Source: Ambrosia x helenae
Lineage: Eukaryota; Streptophyta; Magnoliopsida; Asterales; Asteraceae
DNA length: 64,000 bases
NCBI GenBank assembly: GCA_030844895.1
Contig: CM061234.1
Span: 16,923,573 to 16,987,572, forward strand
Direction of reading: 5' to 3'
Shown here: in pieces, positions 11,642 through 22,939 of the stretch
How the letters are laid out: each line of letters starts with the position of its first letter
Position numbering within the stretch: position 1 is the first letter of the stretch
Notes under the pieces: generated by a model
The model's database searches: none
The model's input: the letters and a program-made list of their open reading frames with translations, nothing else
What the model was told of the DNA's origin: nothing
Made by a program: the position numbers and the translations under genes

Positions 11642-13286
11642 AGGAGTAGAGATACCAGAGAAAATGACAGTGTGTTGTACAAGAAATAGGTTCAACAAAC
11701 AATATGACACATATACCCTCGAATAGAACAACAATTACAACTTTACCCGCTATTGTTCACGAAACTTTGAAAACTAATATATAGAACAACAATTACAGCA
11801 TACCATCAATGTGGACTAACTGGTTGTCGTGTGAAAGCAAACTGCAAAAGCAGTCACATGACCTTCTCAGTTAATTACCTGTCGCATGTTTAAATCTTAT
11901 TCTTGCATAACCTCTTTCAAAGAGAACAAAACACATCATCATAGCCTTTAAAAAACCACATTAAGAGGACCGCCATTGCTGCAATCGAGGTTGCAAGCGA
12001 AGAAGCTGACACATGCCGTCCACCGATTCTGCAACGCTAGACATCGATCCTGACTTTAGTCATCACAGTCATCAGTGTTAATATAAAATCCAAAAAACCG
12101 ACAGCTAGCGAAAACAATGAAGGCACCACCGCATGCTACCACCATCTTACACCACCAATATCTCATCCTCAAATGCATCCATCAACACCATCAACATTAC
12201 ACATCTGTTTTATCATACACCACTATTTAAATCACTAACATCGCCAACATCGGCTATATAGGAAAATCAATAACATCGTCAGCATCGACCACAAATCAAA
12301 TGTGGATGGCGAAAGCAACGGTCACCCATCCACCGCTAACAAACCACCTCCTTATCTATCTCCGCCACCTACCACCTCCGCATACCACCACCACCATCAC
12401 ATACCCCATGATCATGGTCAACATCAACCTACAACAACACAAACCATGCATAATAAATAACCCATAACAAGAAACAAAGACCATTAGCAACCATCATCAA
12501 CATATCAATGCCATAAATTTGAAGGTTTTGTCTAAAGGCATCGATTAGATTTTCGTCCATGTATGGTTTTAGGTTTTAACTATTTAGCTGCCATTTTTCA
12601 AATTGAACTGAGCTTGAACATCTTTTTTTCATAATTGATGTTGAATTTTTTTAGTGCGAGTCTTGAATGAGTATTGAATGCATACCAAAAATTTAACTAA
12701 CAGATCATGGTTGTAAGTCAATGGTGGAATAGCAGCAGGGAATGTATGTGGACCATCCGTGACATCAAATAGTTTCATCCATGTTATGTTCAAGTTATTA
12801 ACTTATTGTAGATTTTTTCAGGGAATCCACCATTTTGTCTAGAGATAGTCCTTTGTATCAGCAACAATCGTTTCAAACAAACTCATCCTTAATATATTCA
12901 ACAATAACCAAGCACCCAAATTCCTTTTATTCAACTTACCGAAAATCATATATTCATATATTCGCAATTTTTACTAGCAAGATTAATCTTATAATCAACG
13001 AACCTAAAAACAACCCTTCAAACCCATCAGAGAAATATGAAAGAAAGGCAACATACATACTTGTTGATAAGTATTACATGATGCTTCTGACCCAGAGGTG
13101 ATGGCGGCGTAGGAGGTAAGTCAGGATACTTAAATCTTAATGATGGTGGTCTGCTGACGGAGTAGGTGCGTTCCAAGCTATTGGTCACAAACATCAGTCA
13201 AGACGGCCATCGGTGACAGTGGCAGATCTAAACATTTTTTAGGAGTGACGTTCACAATTTTTTTTACCGTAGTTGTTTCATATAAT
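11642..13286. other. Non-coding flank with local duplications
   Basis: 11642-11790 (GAAAATGACAGTGTGTTGTA, then TATGACACATATACCCT) matches 14950-15115. 11805-11975 matches the left MULE flank at 4700-4872. 12100-12440 is rich in CACCAC and ATCACC motifs and has no sustained frame. A block near 13180-13225 (CAAGACGGCCATCGG) is repeated near 14820. No gene could be supported. Confidence 0.5.
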
Positions 13287-13440
13287 CTTGGTTTTAAAAA
13301 AGCGCGCCTCAGGCGCGAGGCCCACTGAGGCACGAAAGGCATCGCCTTATGTGACCTGAGACGCACGACGTACATGAAGCGCAGCTGAGGAGCGCTTCAT
13401 GGCAAAAATTGGGCTGGGGCGCTCGCCTCAGGAACACTGC
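13287..13440 (+). mobile_element. Truncated MITE of the CTTGGTTTAAAAAA / GGCGCGAGGC family
   Basis: It begins CTTGGTTTTAAAAAAGCGCG and continues with CGCCTCAGGCGCGAGGC-type palindromes, like the complete element at 63080-63508. No right terminus is found, so only the left part remains. Confidence 0.55.
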
Positions 13441-14784
13441 CCTTATTTGTGCAATAGAATGTTGTACAACAAGCTTTTGAGGTTGTACAACAAACATTTC
13501 ACTGAGACATTTTATCAAACAGTTGAAGTGCATTACTAAATCAATCAAACATAATATGTGTTGTTGGTTATTTCAGCCCCAAACTAACAAGTTATACACC
13601 ATGGTAGAATTAACTTATACTAGCCAAACTATGTCACAGTCTTTTATAAGTGTAAATGTCAAATCAGCCTAACTAAATTGTGGAGAAAAGAATACCAAAA
13701 TAGAAGCAAAAAAGATAGTATACGTAAAGCTTTAAGAGGGTTTTCAAACCTTAAGTGCATTCAACAGTTCCAACATGTCTTTTTATCCTTTGTGAACATG
13801 AATTTTCAACATGTCCAACTCAACCTACAGACAATCAAGAAAAATTGCAACCAAGGTACTTAGACAAAATATGATTAAAATTAGAGGAGAAAAGTAGAAA
13901 ACTAAGGCGAACATTTCATCAAACACTTGGTAGCATATATTTTGAACATTATAACCAGCTAAAAAAACATAGATTTACCCACAACATACTCATATTCATT
14001 TACTGGACAATTAATCGAAAACAACATAATCAATTATAACATCCAAAAACCAATTTATAATTACTAAATTTCTAAAACACATAGACATGGTAAGTTATCA
14101 AGTTCCAAACAAATTGTACATTCAACATTAACAATATTCAAGTTAATTCCCTAAAACACAGGAGCAATTCAATTAACAAAAGCCTCCACAAATTATAAAA
14201 CACATGAGCAATTCTATTAAATTGAAAAAAAAATAACTCACAATTTGGTGAGGGCGGGGCTGCAGAGAAAGAAGTCCCGGCGGAGTCTGCAGAGGCGGCG
14301 CCGACGCTGCCTGGTTGGGCCGATGGAGGGCGGATGACGGGAGGACGGGAGGGAAGTGGGACGGTGGAAAGCGGGGTAAGGTTAGTTGATTTCTTGTTGC
14401 TGCTATCTGACCAAAAAGAAAGTCCCAAACGTGTTTTTTGTCTGTGAAGGTGAAAGTAGGGTGGGCTGAGCTTGTTAGACTTGGGGTAATGGGGTGGGCT
14501 TGTTTAATTGTATTATAATTTGTGATATTGATTTTGAGCTTGTTGGACTCGAGTTCAATAAATATTGTTTCGAGTAACGTAACGTGGTAACGTATAATTT
14601 CATTTGGTAGTAACGGATATTAAATTTTTGTAGCAACGCAAATTTTATTTTAGGAGTAACGTTTTTGAAAAATCGTAAAAAAAATTCCATTACGCACGCG
14701 AACCCGAGGGGCAGCGGGCGTGGCACCTAGCATTGAACTAGGTCCGCCCTTGATCGGCGACCTGTACATATGGCAGTGGTGGGG
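13441..14784. other. Non-coding stretch
   Basis: AT-rich sequence without a supportable gene. A GC-rich patch at 14245-14400 gives short frames on the minus strand only. The end, 14540-14740 (GTAACGTTTTTGAAAAATCG ... CTAGGTCCGCCC), resembles a dispersed repeat also seen at 50098-50266. Confidence 0.4.
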
Positions 14785-15115
14785 GAGTAGGGGGTTCAAA
14801 ACTATCGGTCACAAACGCCACTCAAGACGGCCATCGGCGACGCATAAAGAGACGACGGTAGTGTTGCTGGTGCCATACAGGATGATGACGATGCTATGGC
14901 GCCGGCCTTGGTGGTTCCACCGCCTCCTAAACCCACCTGCAAAGGAGCAGAGATACAGAAGAAAATGACAGTGTGTTGTACAAGAAATATGTTCACAAAT
15001 AAAATGACACATATACCCTTGAATAAAACAATAATTACAACTTTGCCAGCTACTTTTCATAAAACTTTTAAAACTATATATTCATACAACTTTGAAAACT
15101 AATGTATAGGATAAT
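14785..15115. repeat. Paralogue of the MULE insertion site (empty site)
   Basis: GGTTCCACCGCCTCCTAAAC, then CCACCTGCAAAGGAGCAGAG, corresponds to the left flank of the MULE (4880-4908) joined directly to its right flank (11633 onward). Similarity continues to about 15115. Here no element is present, which independently supports the MULE boundaries. Confidence 0.75.
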
Positions 15116-15241
15116 CCTTCTATTATATACAGAGAAGAAAATCAAAGTGATCAATGCATTAAGCGCATTCACAGTAGTGTCCCCATAATTCTTTGAGAGG
15201 AAACCATATAATTTTTTTGTGGGGTTGGAAGTGGTTGTGAG

Positions 15242-15857
15242 TAGGGCTGTAAACAAACCAAACGTTCGGTGAACAGTTCGTAAACCGTTTGGCGGGAAGT
15301 TCGTTTGTGTCCGTTTGTTTAATAAATGAACGAACACGAAAAAAAATTCCGTTTGATTAACTAAACAAACAAACACGAACAAATGTCTCGTTCGTTCGAT
15401 TGCGTTCGTGAACGTTCGGCAGTGTGTTTGTTTACGTTCATTTATTTATATTCGTTCGTGTATGTTTGATCACTAGTTAAAACTTAGGATAATTATGAAC
15501 TTTTGAATTAGGAATATCATGTATTCATGCATATGCCTAAGTAATTTTAGATAATTATGTCTAAGTTAGTACAATTTGACTTATCGACATTGTTTAGCAC
15601 ATGTACTTTGTCTAACGGTTAATACTAACAATGTTTTTTTCTAGTTAGTTGCATATTAAATGTTTGTTTTTGTTTGTTTGTGTTCAAGACCTGTGTTCAC
15701 GAACAGTTCGCAAACAACTGAATTTCTTAACAAACAAACACAAACATAGAATTATGTTCGTTAGTGTGTTCGTGAACGGTTCGTTTGTCCAAGAAACCTT
15801 AACAAACAAACACGAACAAAGCCTTGTTCGTGTTCGTTTGGGTCGTTTACAACCCTA
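15242..15857. mobile_element. Non-autonomous hAT-type element, 616 bp
   Basis: Termini TAGGGCTGTAAAC and GTTTACAACCCTA are flanked by GTTGTGAG (15234-15241) and GTTGTGAC (15858-15865), an 8-bp target duplication with one mismatch. Subterminal regions are filled with short direct and inverted GTTCGTTTGTGTTCG-type motifs. The same termini occur at 28987-30125, where a hAT transposase remnant is present. Confidence 0.8.
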
Positions 15858-16099
15858 GTTGTGACTTGTGAGTGAAGAAAATGGGGAATCTACTGTTTAT
15901 CGGTATATTTGGAGCTATTTGGGAATCTTTTGGGGAAAACTGAAAACTGTAATTATTTTTTAATATTTGTTGAAAGTGATTGTAAGTGGAGGAGAGAGAA
16001 ACTATAATGATTTATAATGTAATATGTGGTTGTAATTTGTTGTTAGTAAATGGGGAATGTGGAAGCTACTATGAATGCTCTAAAGCATTACTAAAGAGT

Positions 16100-17130
16100 T
16101 AAATATCCTTTGAATTAAATAATCAGAAAGCAAAATCAAAGCGTTTTATTTTATATAAACTCTTCTATCTATATATATAAAAGAAAACGTATATGCTGAC
16201 GTGGCGTGCAATGGAAGTCTCAATATTTCATTGAGAGTGCCACGTGGCATCATAATTGAGAGTTTTTGGTGTTTTTGAATTCTTTCTCTTTTTAATTAAA
16301 TTGAGTTATTTTAGGAAAAAGAATTTAAAAATAAATTTAAAATTTCCTCTCTCATATTTCCTTCCATAATTTGTAAACGTTTATATCTTTTATATACGAG
16401 ATTTTTTAAAGAAAAAAATTACACCAAATTAACGAGCGTTTTATTATCTTTCCAACGAGTACCATAGTGCTATATAAAAAACGGAGAAAAAATCGACTAT
16501 TTTTTGTGGGGTTTCGTTCATACAGGAAAAAACACACAAAGTGTTCATGTTATCACGTAAAATTAGATTTTGTGGGGAATATGAGTTATTACTGATTAGA
16601 ATATTATGAACATGCAATGATTGAGAGATTTTGTGGTTAGTTAACTTGAGCTATTTGCAATAGGTTATCACATAAAATTAGATTTTTCAACCCCGGGACC
16701 TTCCCGGGGTAATCAGCTAGTTTATTATATATATCAATAAAAAATCATGATCTTTTGAATTAAATAATCAAAGCATTTTATTGAGTCTTATTTTATATAA
16801 ACTAGTAGGTAGTTGCAAAACTGCCTTCTGTTCACACTTGAAATTATATTTATGTCATCTATTCACACACTATAGCACAATCTAGTCTGTTGATAATTAA
16901 TATATATAGTAATTCATCTATTATATATCAAGAAGAAAACTATAATGATCAAAGACAATCTTTGAATTAAATAATCAGGCAAAACGAAAGAGTCTTGTTT
17001 TATATAAACTCTTTTATTATATACATTAATAAAAAGTCATGATCTTTTGAATTAAATAATCAAAGCATTTTGTTGATCGAGTCTTTTTTTATATAAATTA
17101 TTCTATTATATATAGTGAAGAAAACCATAA
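16100..17130. repeat. Direct repeats upstream of the DA1-like gene, about four copies
   Basis: A ~70-bp unit with TTGAATTAAATAATCA, AAAGCATTTTATTGAGTC, TTTTATATAAACTCTT and CTATTATATA recurs at about 16115, 16757, 16965 and 17050. The first copy is split by the Helitron at 16168-16720; joining its flanks restores the repeat. Confidence 0.7.
16168..16720 (+). mobile_element. Short non-autonomous Helitron, 553 bp
   Basis: It starts TCTATATATATAAAAG at 16168 after an A, and ends CTAG at 16717-16720 before a T. A perfect 8-bp-stem hairpin, CCCCGGGA-CCT-TCCCGGGG (16691-16709), lies 7 nt before the CTAG. The host repeat is restored when it is removed, confirming both ends. It is non-coding. An internal block (TATACGAGATTTTTTAAAGA, AACGAGCGTTTTATTAT) is shared with the Helitron at 17325-18211. 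Confidence 0.88.
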
Positions 17131-17183
17131 TGTTTGGATAAAATTTAACTAGCTTTATTTGTTAACTTAAGTTGTCATCAATA

Positions 17184-17333
17184 ATGGGGCAGATATCTTC
17201 AAAAACGAAGGAACATTCAAATAGGAAACATAACCAGAGACATGAAGACCAAGTTGTTAGTTCTGTTCATTCATATATTCACTTGTGTATTGAATTCTTG
17301 TGATATTTAATTATATTTTAAACATCTATATCT

Positions 17334-17397
<64 letters not shown>

Positions 17398-18107
17398 CAA
17401 AGGGATTAATCCTACATGTCATACTCTTATACAATCTCTCCTTTGAGAGATGCCACATAGGATGTGATGTGGCAACTTTAAACCAATTGAAAAAAAGAAA
17501 TAAATATGATTTAACCTAATCTATTATAATCTTTAACCTAATCTATTAAATACCTAATCTACTAAATCTAAATATTAAACCTTTATTATTTTATCTCTCG
17601 TGTTTCCTCCCATAACTTTTAAACGAAAATATCTTTTATATACGAGATTTTTTAAAGAAAAAAATTACAACAAATTAACGAGCGTTTTATTATTTTTCCA
17701 ACGAGTACCATAGTGCTATATAAAAATCGGATTAAAAAATGACTATTTTTTGTAACCCGACAGGTATTGTGTCAGGTTTGGGATTAGTTTAAAAAAATTA
17801 TGGGTTTGGGTCGGGTCTGGGATTAGGTGATACCCGACCCGATTACCCGAAACAACATACCCAAATACCCGAACTACATACCCGATCATATACCCATGAA
17901 TTTTTTAACGCATCACATAACCCATAGACTAATGCATTCGATATTTCAATAATTAACTTTTTTTTCTTATTTCATGTTAGTTCTTTTTAGAATGATCGAT
18001 TACAAACTTTCGAATTCATTTGTAATGGCACTAGATTTATACCCCGACGCAGAGATTCGTTTTTTTTTATATTTGAATATGATAACTTATTGCAGAGATT
18101 TGTTTAA

Positions 18108-18153
<46 letters not shown>

Positions 18154-18919
18154 TATTTTATTATGTTATATTAGATATTTTAACCCGGGACGCTCCCGGG
18201 ATAAAAACTAGTTTATATATACACACACATATATATGATGTTTGATCTCTGCCAAGTATTCAACCTTGTGATCATTCTTGATTTATGCATAATAAAATTG
18301 TCAAAATTTTATCCTAAGTTATTAACCGGATAAAACTTTAGCAGGATACACAGTCTGAGACACATAATTATAACCATGCGGTTGCAATGTCAATTGCAGA
18401 CGAAGACAAGAGAAGGAAACATGCGAATCGTAAGTACTATAATTATCTGATCATAATATGATGTATCAAAATGAACATACATGTTATCACAATATTACAT
18501 ATTCAAATGCTAATAAAGGTTAAATGTTTTTCTATTTTTAAATTATATGTTTGTTAGGTTCTCAACTGAAAGAAGATAAACAGCTAGCAAAGGTTATGAA
18601 CCAAAGTGCTTTGCACAGTTTGAAAGATAACCATTCTCAAATTATAGAAGATGAACAACTAGCAACGGTTATGAACGAAAGTGCTTTGCAAAGTTTGATC
18701 AGAGATGACAGTTCTCAACATATAATAGAAGATGAACAACTAGCAACGGTTATGAACAAAAGTGCTTTGCAAAGTTTGAGAGATGACCATTCTACACTTA
18801 TAACAGAAGATGAACAACTAGCAATGGTTATGAACAAAAGTGCTTTGCAAAGTTTGAAAGATAACCATTCTCAAATGTTAGAAGATGAACAACTAGCAAG
18901 GGTTCTGCATGAAAGTTAG
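17184..18919 (+). CDS. DA1-like small protein with five tandem UIM-like repeats
   Basis: Three exons fit by phase and GT-AG sites: 17184-17252, 18345-18429 and 18558-18919, giving 171 aa. Exon 1 starts MGQISS, an N-myristoylation-like start. Exon 2 encodes a HAVAMSIADED block resembling the first ubiquitin-interacting motif (UIM) of plant DA1/DAR proteins. Exon 3 encodes five 25-27-residue repeats of the form EDEQLATVMNESALQSL, like the second DA1 UIM (acidic start, Leu, Ser), but the conserved central Ala is Val in all five. The LIM and peptidase domains of DA1 are absent. A Helitron fills most of intron 1. An AATAAA lies at 18984-18989. It could be a ubiquitin-binding adaptor or a relic; expression is unproven. 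A broken copy lies at 26936-27290. Confidence 0.5.
17325..18211 (+). mobile_element. Non-autonomous Helitron, ~0.89 kb, in intron 1 of the DA1-like gene
   Basis: The 3' end is clear: hairpin CCCGGGA-CGC-TCCCGGG (18184-18200), then CTAG at 18208-18211 followed by T. The 5' end, TCTATATC at about 17325 after an A, is blurred by a long (TA)n tract at 17350-17396. It shares an internal block with the Helitron at 16168-16720. A stretch at 17755-17890 is rich in GGGTCGGGT/ACCCGACCC-type motifs. Confidence 0.8.
18107..18156 (+). repeat. (AAT)n microsatellite
   Basis: About 15 uninterrupted trinucleotides, near the 3' end of the Helitron. Confidence 0.95.
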
Positions 18920-19127
18920 AAATGGATCGAGGTTCTAGCGGGTGAATCAAATCTTTGTGAGCATGCAGTGCACGTGAATTACGAATAAAGAAGTCTTATG
19001 ATCTTCTAGTTTTTTTTTTTTTATCCACTTGTAGTCTACGTTACATGTAAGCATATATACAGCCTTCAGTAATTGAATAAAGCAGTGTGATCTTGATGTT
19101 TTAAACTCTCTTATAATACCTATTCTC

Positions 19128-19650
19128 TTTTTTTTTTTTTTCGACATAATTTCCATTTCAACAAAAGAGGCAAATTACATAAGAATAGCAGGTAGGCAGG
19201 CAACAAGCTGCGCCGCCACCCCCTTCTGGATAGAGAACCCTAATCTAGAGAAAACAAATCCTCGCCCCTGGGGAGTCGAGAAGTTGTTGTGGACCACCCG
19301 CTGGACTCTCGTCAGAAATCTGATCGCTTCCGGGGCCAATGAGCCAAAAGTGTCAAAGGCTAAAGGGACAAAAGCATGCTGGTTATCCTCACACGCTTTA
19401 GCATGCTTTGCCACCTTGTTCGACTCTGCTCTAATTACCGCTTGCCCCGCCACGAACCCACTCTCCCTGAATCCCGCTAAAGGAGACACACCCGTAAGGT
19501 CCACGCATGCGTGTTTCCCACCTTCCCAGCCAAACACTAGCAGGTCAGCCGGACGTAAAGTGGACCTCCCTTCTGCCGGGTCTGTTAGAAAGTTAACTGG
19601 GGCCTCTTTCTTGGCCGAGATCCCAGCTCGTCTAAGAATATCCATTAATT
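19128..19650 (-). pseudogene. Retroelement fragment with A-tail (probable non-LTR type)
   Basis: On the minus strand a 156-codon frame (19645-19175) includes RPADLLVFGWEGGKHACVD, LTGVSPLAG and AFDTFGSLAPEA blocks. I know these as a recurrent C-terminal segment of plant retroelement proteins, variously annotated as reverse-transcriptase related. It is followed by a short 3' region and a run of A (T at 19128-19141 on the plus strand). The 5' side is lost. This pattern fits a 5'-truncated retroposed insertion. The precise element class is uncertain. Confidence 0.55.
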
Positions 19651-21101
19651 AATTTTTTTTTTTCTTTTCACACTTGATTTTAGGATTGGTAGTGTTCAGT
19701 GACGAATGCACCCAATGGGGATGGTGGGCCTGTGCCCACCGTCCAACCCACTGCCTCAGTGTAACTTTCTGTTTAGTTTTAGCCCTGATGTTCCAACTGC
19801 ATTTAAAAGGACCAAGTGCCCCAAGATAATATTTGAAAGGCCCAAGTTCCCATTAAATATCCAAGAATTTAATTCTAAAAGGCTAAATTCAAGACGTCAC
19901 TTTCCTGTCGTTAGCATAAATATTAATATAAAGACTAAATTAAATCCATCCCAACTAAGTTTACGAATTTTAATTGTTTTTTTTTTTTTTTTTTTTGTCA
20001 GACACTATCCATGTCCCAGTTAGCATAAATATTAAAATACAGAAAATTTATGTGCTTTAATAAGGTGCTACTCGTCAATGGCTGTCGCTCACCTTCATTA
20101 CATTCGTCTTTTGTCACTGGTTGCCGTAAAAAGAATATAGCTTAGTGAACTTATTTTCATGTGATAGGTAGGTTGGACGATTTTTTGATACCCTTCCAGC
20201 ATGAAGGTTTCCGAATCCTTAGGGTTTCCGTTTTACTCTGTAAATCACCATTCAAAAAACTGAACCTCTTTGATATTCTTTTTAATATGACGCTTTTCAA
20301 TTCTAAACGATTTGCTTTGACCTTAACTCACTTCCCTCCGAACCATTCTAACAAAAACCTATTTTGACCCATCAACTAGCAAGTATGGTTTACCATGCCT
20401 ATCACAAAGAGATATGCAAGTCTAGTGTAGTAACCATCATCCACCTTATCATCTTCTCCATCACCATTTTTCATCACCACCCTATGGGGTGTGGTAATGA
20501 TCCTCCACACCACCACAATGCATTGAATGAAGAGAGAAAGAGAGGTTGTGTGAGACGTGAGATTTTTTATGATCTCCACGAACCAGGAGTGTGGGGTGAT
20601 GTTCCAGGTCCTCCGCTGCCTGCATGACACCCCCACTAGCCCCTCCACGACCCCACACCTTATAGCTTAATACAAATCATTAGAACCATTTCATTTTGAT
20701 ATGCCTAAACTACCTTAAACGCGTCCAAGAAACTCTAAATTTTTCGGTTCATAGCTCGCGGATTTGAAGCTTGGTTTTTTACCATAATCGTTCGTTGTAA
20801 GTGGCTGTTTTTATAGCCGTTTTGTTCCTCACACATTCCTTGTGAATAGCCCTATGAATCCAAGTCGATATTATATCGATTCGAAATGATTGGTGTTCAA
20901 GGTTAGGGTTAGGGTTTTGCTTATGATAATTGGGAAGATGACACATTTTTTTATATTATATAAATAAACTTAAAATTGGTAATAGTAAACGAAAGCAGCT
21001 TGTAGTGTAGTGGTTTGTGTGTGTGTTTGGTGCAGTAGGGACCCGGTTTCGACTCCTGTAACCCACGGGTCTGATGCATTTTTTTATTTTTTTTGTTTCA
21101 G

Positions 21102-21102
<1 letters not shown>
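19651..21102. other. Non-coding stretch with possible small MITE
   Basis: No sustained gene. 20483-20664 may be a small inverted-repeat element (TATGGGGTGTGG on the left, CCACACCTTATA on the right). 20902-20917 holds GTTAGGGTTAGGGTTT, a telomere-like short run. 21000-21060 looks weakly tRNA-like (TAGTGTAGTGG and GGTTTCGACTCC). 19977-19997 is an oligo-T run. Confidence 0.35.

Positions 21103-21143
<41 letters not shown>
21103..21143. repeat. (TA)n microsatellite left of the inverted-repeat element
   Basis: About 20 TA units, directly abutting the terminus at 21144. A matching tract lies on the other side at 22889-22936. Confidence 0.95.
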
Positions 21144-21146
<3 letters not shown>

Positions 21147-21858
21147 ATCTGGATCATATGAGAACCACATTGAGTTGTGAGAACTAGAGAACTAATCTTG
21201 ACCACACATAACCATATTATCAATATAATAATAAAAGGGTAAGATAGTAAATTACCACCCCCTACCCCACCCCACCCCACCCCACCCCAATCACCTTTAA
21301 AATAACAGATTTACTGATATTTTTTTAAAAAATCACTCTCTCTCTCTCTCTCTTCTATCTATCTCTCTTCTCTCTCTCTCTTCTCTCTCTCTAAAAATTC
21401 ACCCTCTCTCGTCTCTCTCTCTCTCTCTCTCTTTTCTTCTCTCTCTCTCCACCGGTGATGGTGGATGGTGGTTTGCAGAGGGGTTTGATGATGGTGGGTT
21501 TTTTGGGTGACCGGTGGTTTGCAGGGGCGGCGGACGTGGGGGTTGAAGACGAACATGGTGGGTTTTGCAGATCGTGGGTTTGCAGAGGTTTGTGGGGGCT
21601 GTGGTGGGGTTGTTATCTTGAAGGTGGTGGTGAACGACGACGGCGACGGCGATGGTTATAACAGACGGTGGCCGGTGGTTTTTTCAGGGGTGGTTTGAAC
21701 AGATCTCGAACGGGGTGAAGGGGAAACGGAGATCTGAAACGGTGGTTTTCAGGGGTGACGAACAGATCTGAAACAGATCTGAAACAGAGGACGGTGATGA
21801 ACGGGGGGACGATGATGAACGTGGGGTTTTCCGGTGGTGTTTTCCGATCAGGTACCCC

Positions 21859-21914
<56 letters not shown>

Positions 21915-22016
21915 TGTTTATTAACCCTCTGTTATTATTATTATTAGTATTTTTATTTATGTTATTATTTTTATTATTATTATTATTTTCTGTTATTATT
22001 ATTATTATTATTATTC

Positions 22017-22053
<37 letters not shown>

Positions 22054-22883
22054 TCTGTTATTGTTATTATTATTATTATTATTTATGTAAAAACACCGGT
22101 GTAAAATATGAAATCTGTAAAGGTTTTGATGTGTAGATCTTTTTGTAGTTTTGGGTTTTACACTAGTGTTTGTGATATATATGTTTGTTTTTGGGGGTTT
22201 ACACTAGTGTTTTTGTGTAGCGGGGTTTTTGTGTAGCAGGGTTTTTGGCAGGGAGTTGATGTGAAGGAGATGATGTTTGATGGATGATGATGCTTATTCG
22301 AAGATGCAGTAGGGTTTTTTTTTTAAATAATGTGTAGTATGTTTTTTTATAAATGTTTGGTTATTACATTGATGTAATGTACATTTTTTTATAAATGTTT
22401 TGGTTGCATTTGTTGGAGTAGTTTGTGTATGGTAGATTTACATTGGTGTAAAAAACTATACCAGAGTAAATCATGGTGGATTACATCAGTGTAAATCATC
22501 CTCATCATATTTTTGTTTGGTATTTTACACCAGCATAATTTTTGTAAAAGTTTGTGTATGCCAGTTTACACCAGTGTAAATAATTACACCAGTGTAAATC
22601 ATGGTAGATCATCCTTATCAGGATTTTATTTAAAAATGATTTTTTTGAATAATTGAATAAAAAATTAAAATAGTATTATATTAATCATTTTCTCTTTCAT
22701 GGTGCTTTTACCAAAATGCCCCTTAATGTACTTTTTGTATTAAAATATACTAATAATTATTTAATTAGCATGTAAAGACAAAAAAAATATCAAGATTAAA
22801 TCTCAACCATAGGATCATCCAAATCAATGGTCCACAAGAGTTCTCTAGTTCTCACAACTCAATGTGGTTCTCTCACGATCCTA
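21144..22883. mobile_element. TA-flanked inverted-repeat transposon, ~1.74 kb, non-autonomous
   Basis: A 34-bp segment at 21160-21193 (GAGAACCACATTGAGTTGTG...) is repeated perfectly in inverted orientation at 22839-22872, with GGATC/GATCC just outside. Both sides abut (TA)n tracts, as in the MULE-related TA-flanked transposons (TAFT) and rice Micron elements described in grasses. The interior has a (CCCCA)n block, CT-rich sequence, a G-rich patch (21455-21850), long (TTA)n tracts (21865-22083) and a cluster of imperfect TTTACACYRGTGTAAA palindromes (22090-22605). No transposase is encoded. Confidence 0.75.
21862..22084. repeat. (TTA)n microsatellite cluster
   Basis: Several runs of ATT/TTA units, 7-17 copies each, separated by CTG-containing spacers. 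They lie within the TA-flanked element. Confidence 0.9.

Positions 22884-22939
<56 letters not shown>

Noticed and set aside
19284..19652. 122-codon plus-strand frame
   Set aside because: It is the antisense shadow of the retroelement fragment on the minus strand.
20902..20917. Telomere-like GTTAGGGTTAGGGTTT
   Set aside because: Only about two units; too short for an interstitial telomere claim.
21000..21060. tRNA-like segment with GGTTTCGACTCC
   Set aside because: No cloverleaf could be formed by eye and no clear element ends, so not listed separately.
21359..22090. Frames rich in Arg-Glu, or in Ile and Leu
   Set aside because: They reflect CT and TTA microsatellites in the TA-flanked element.
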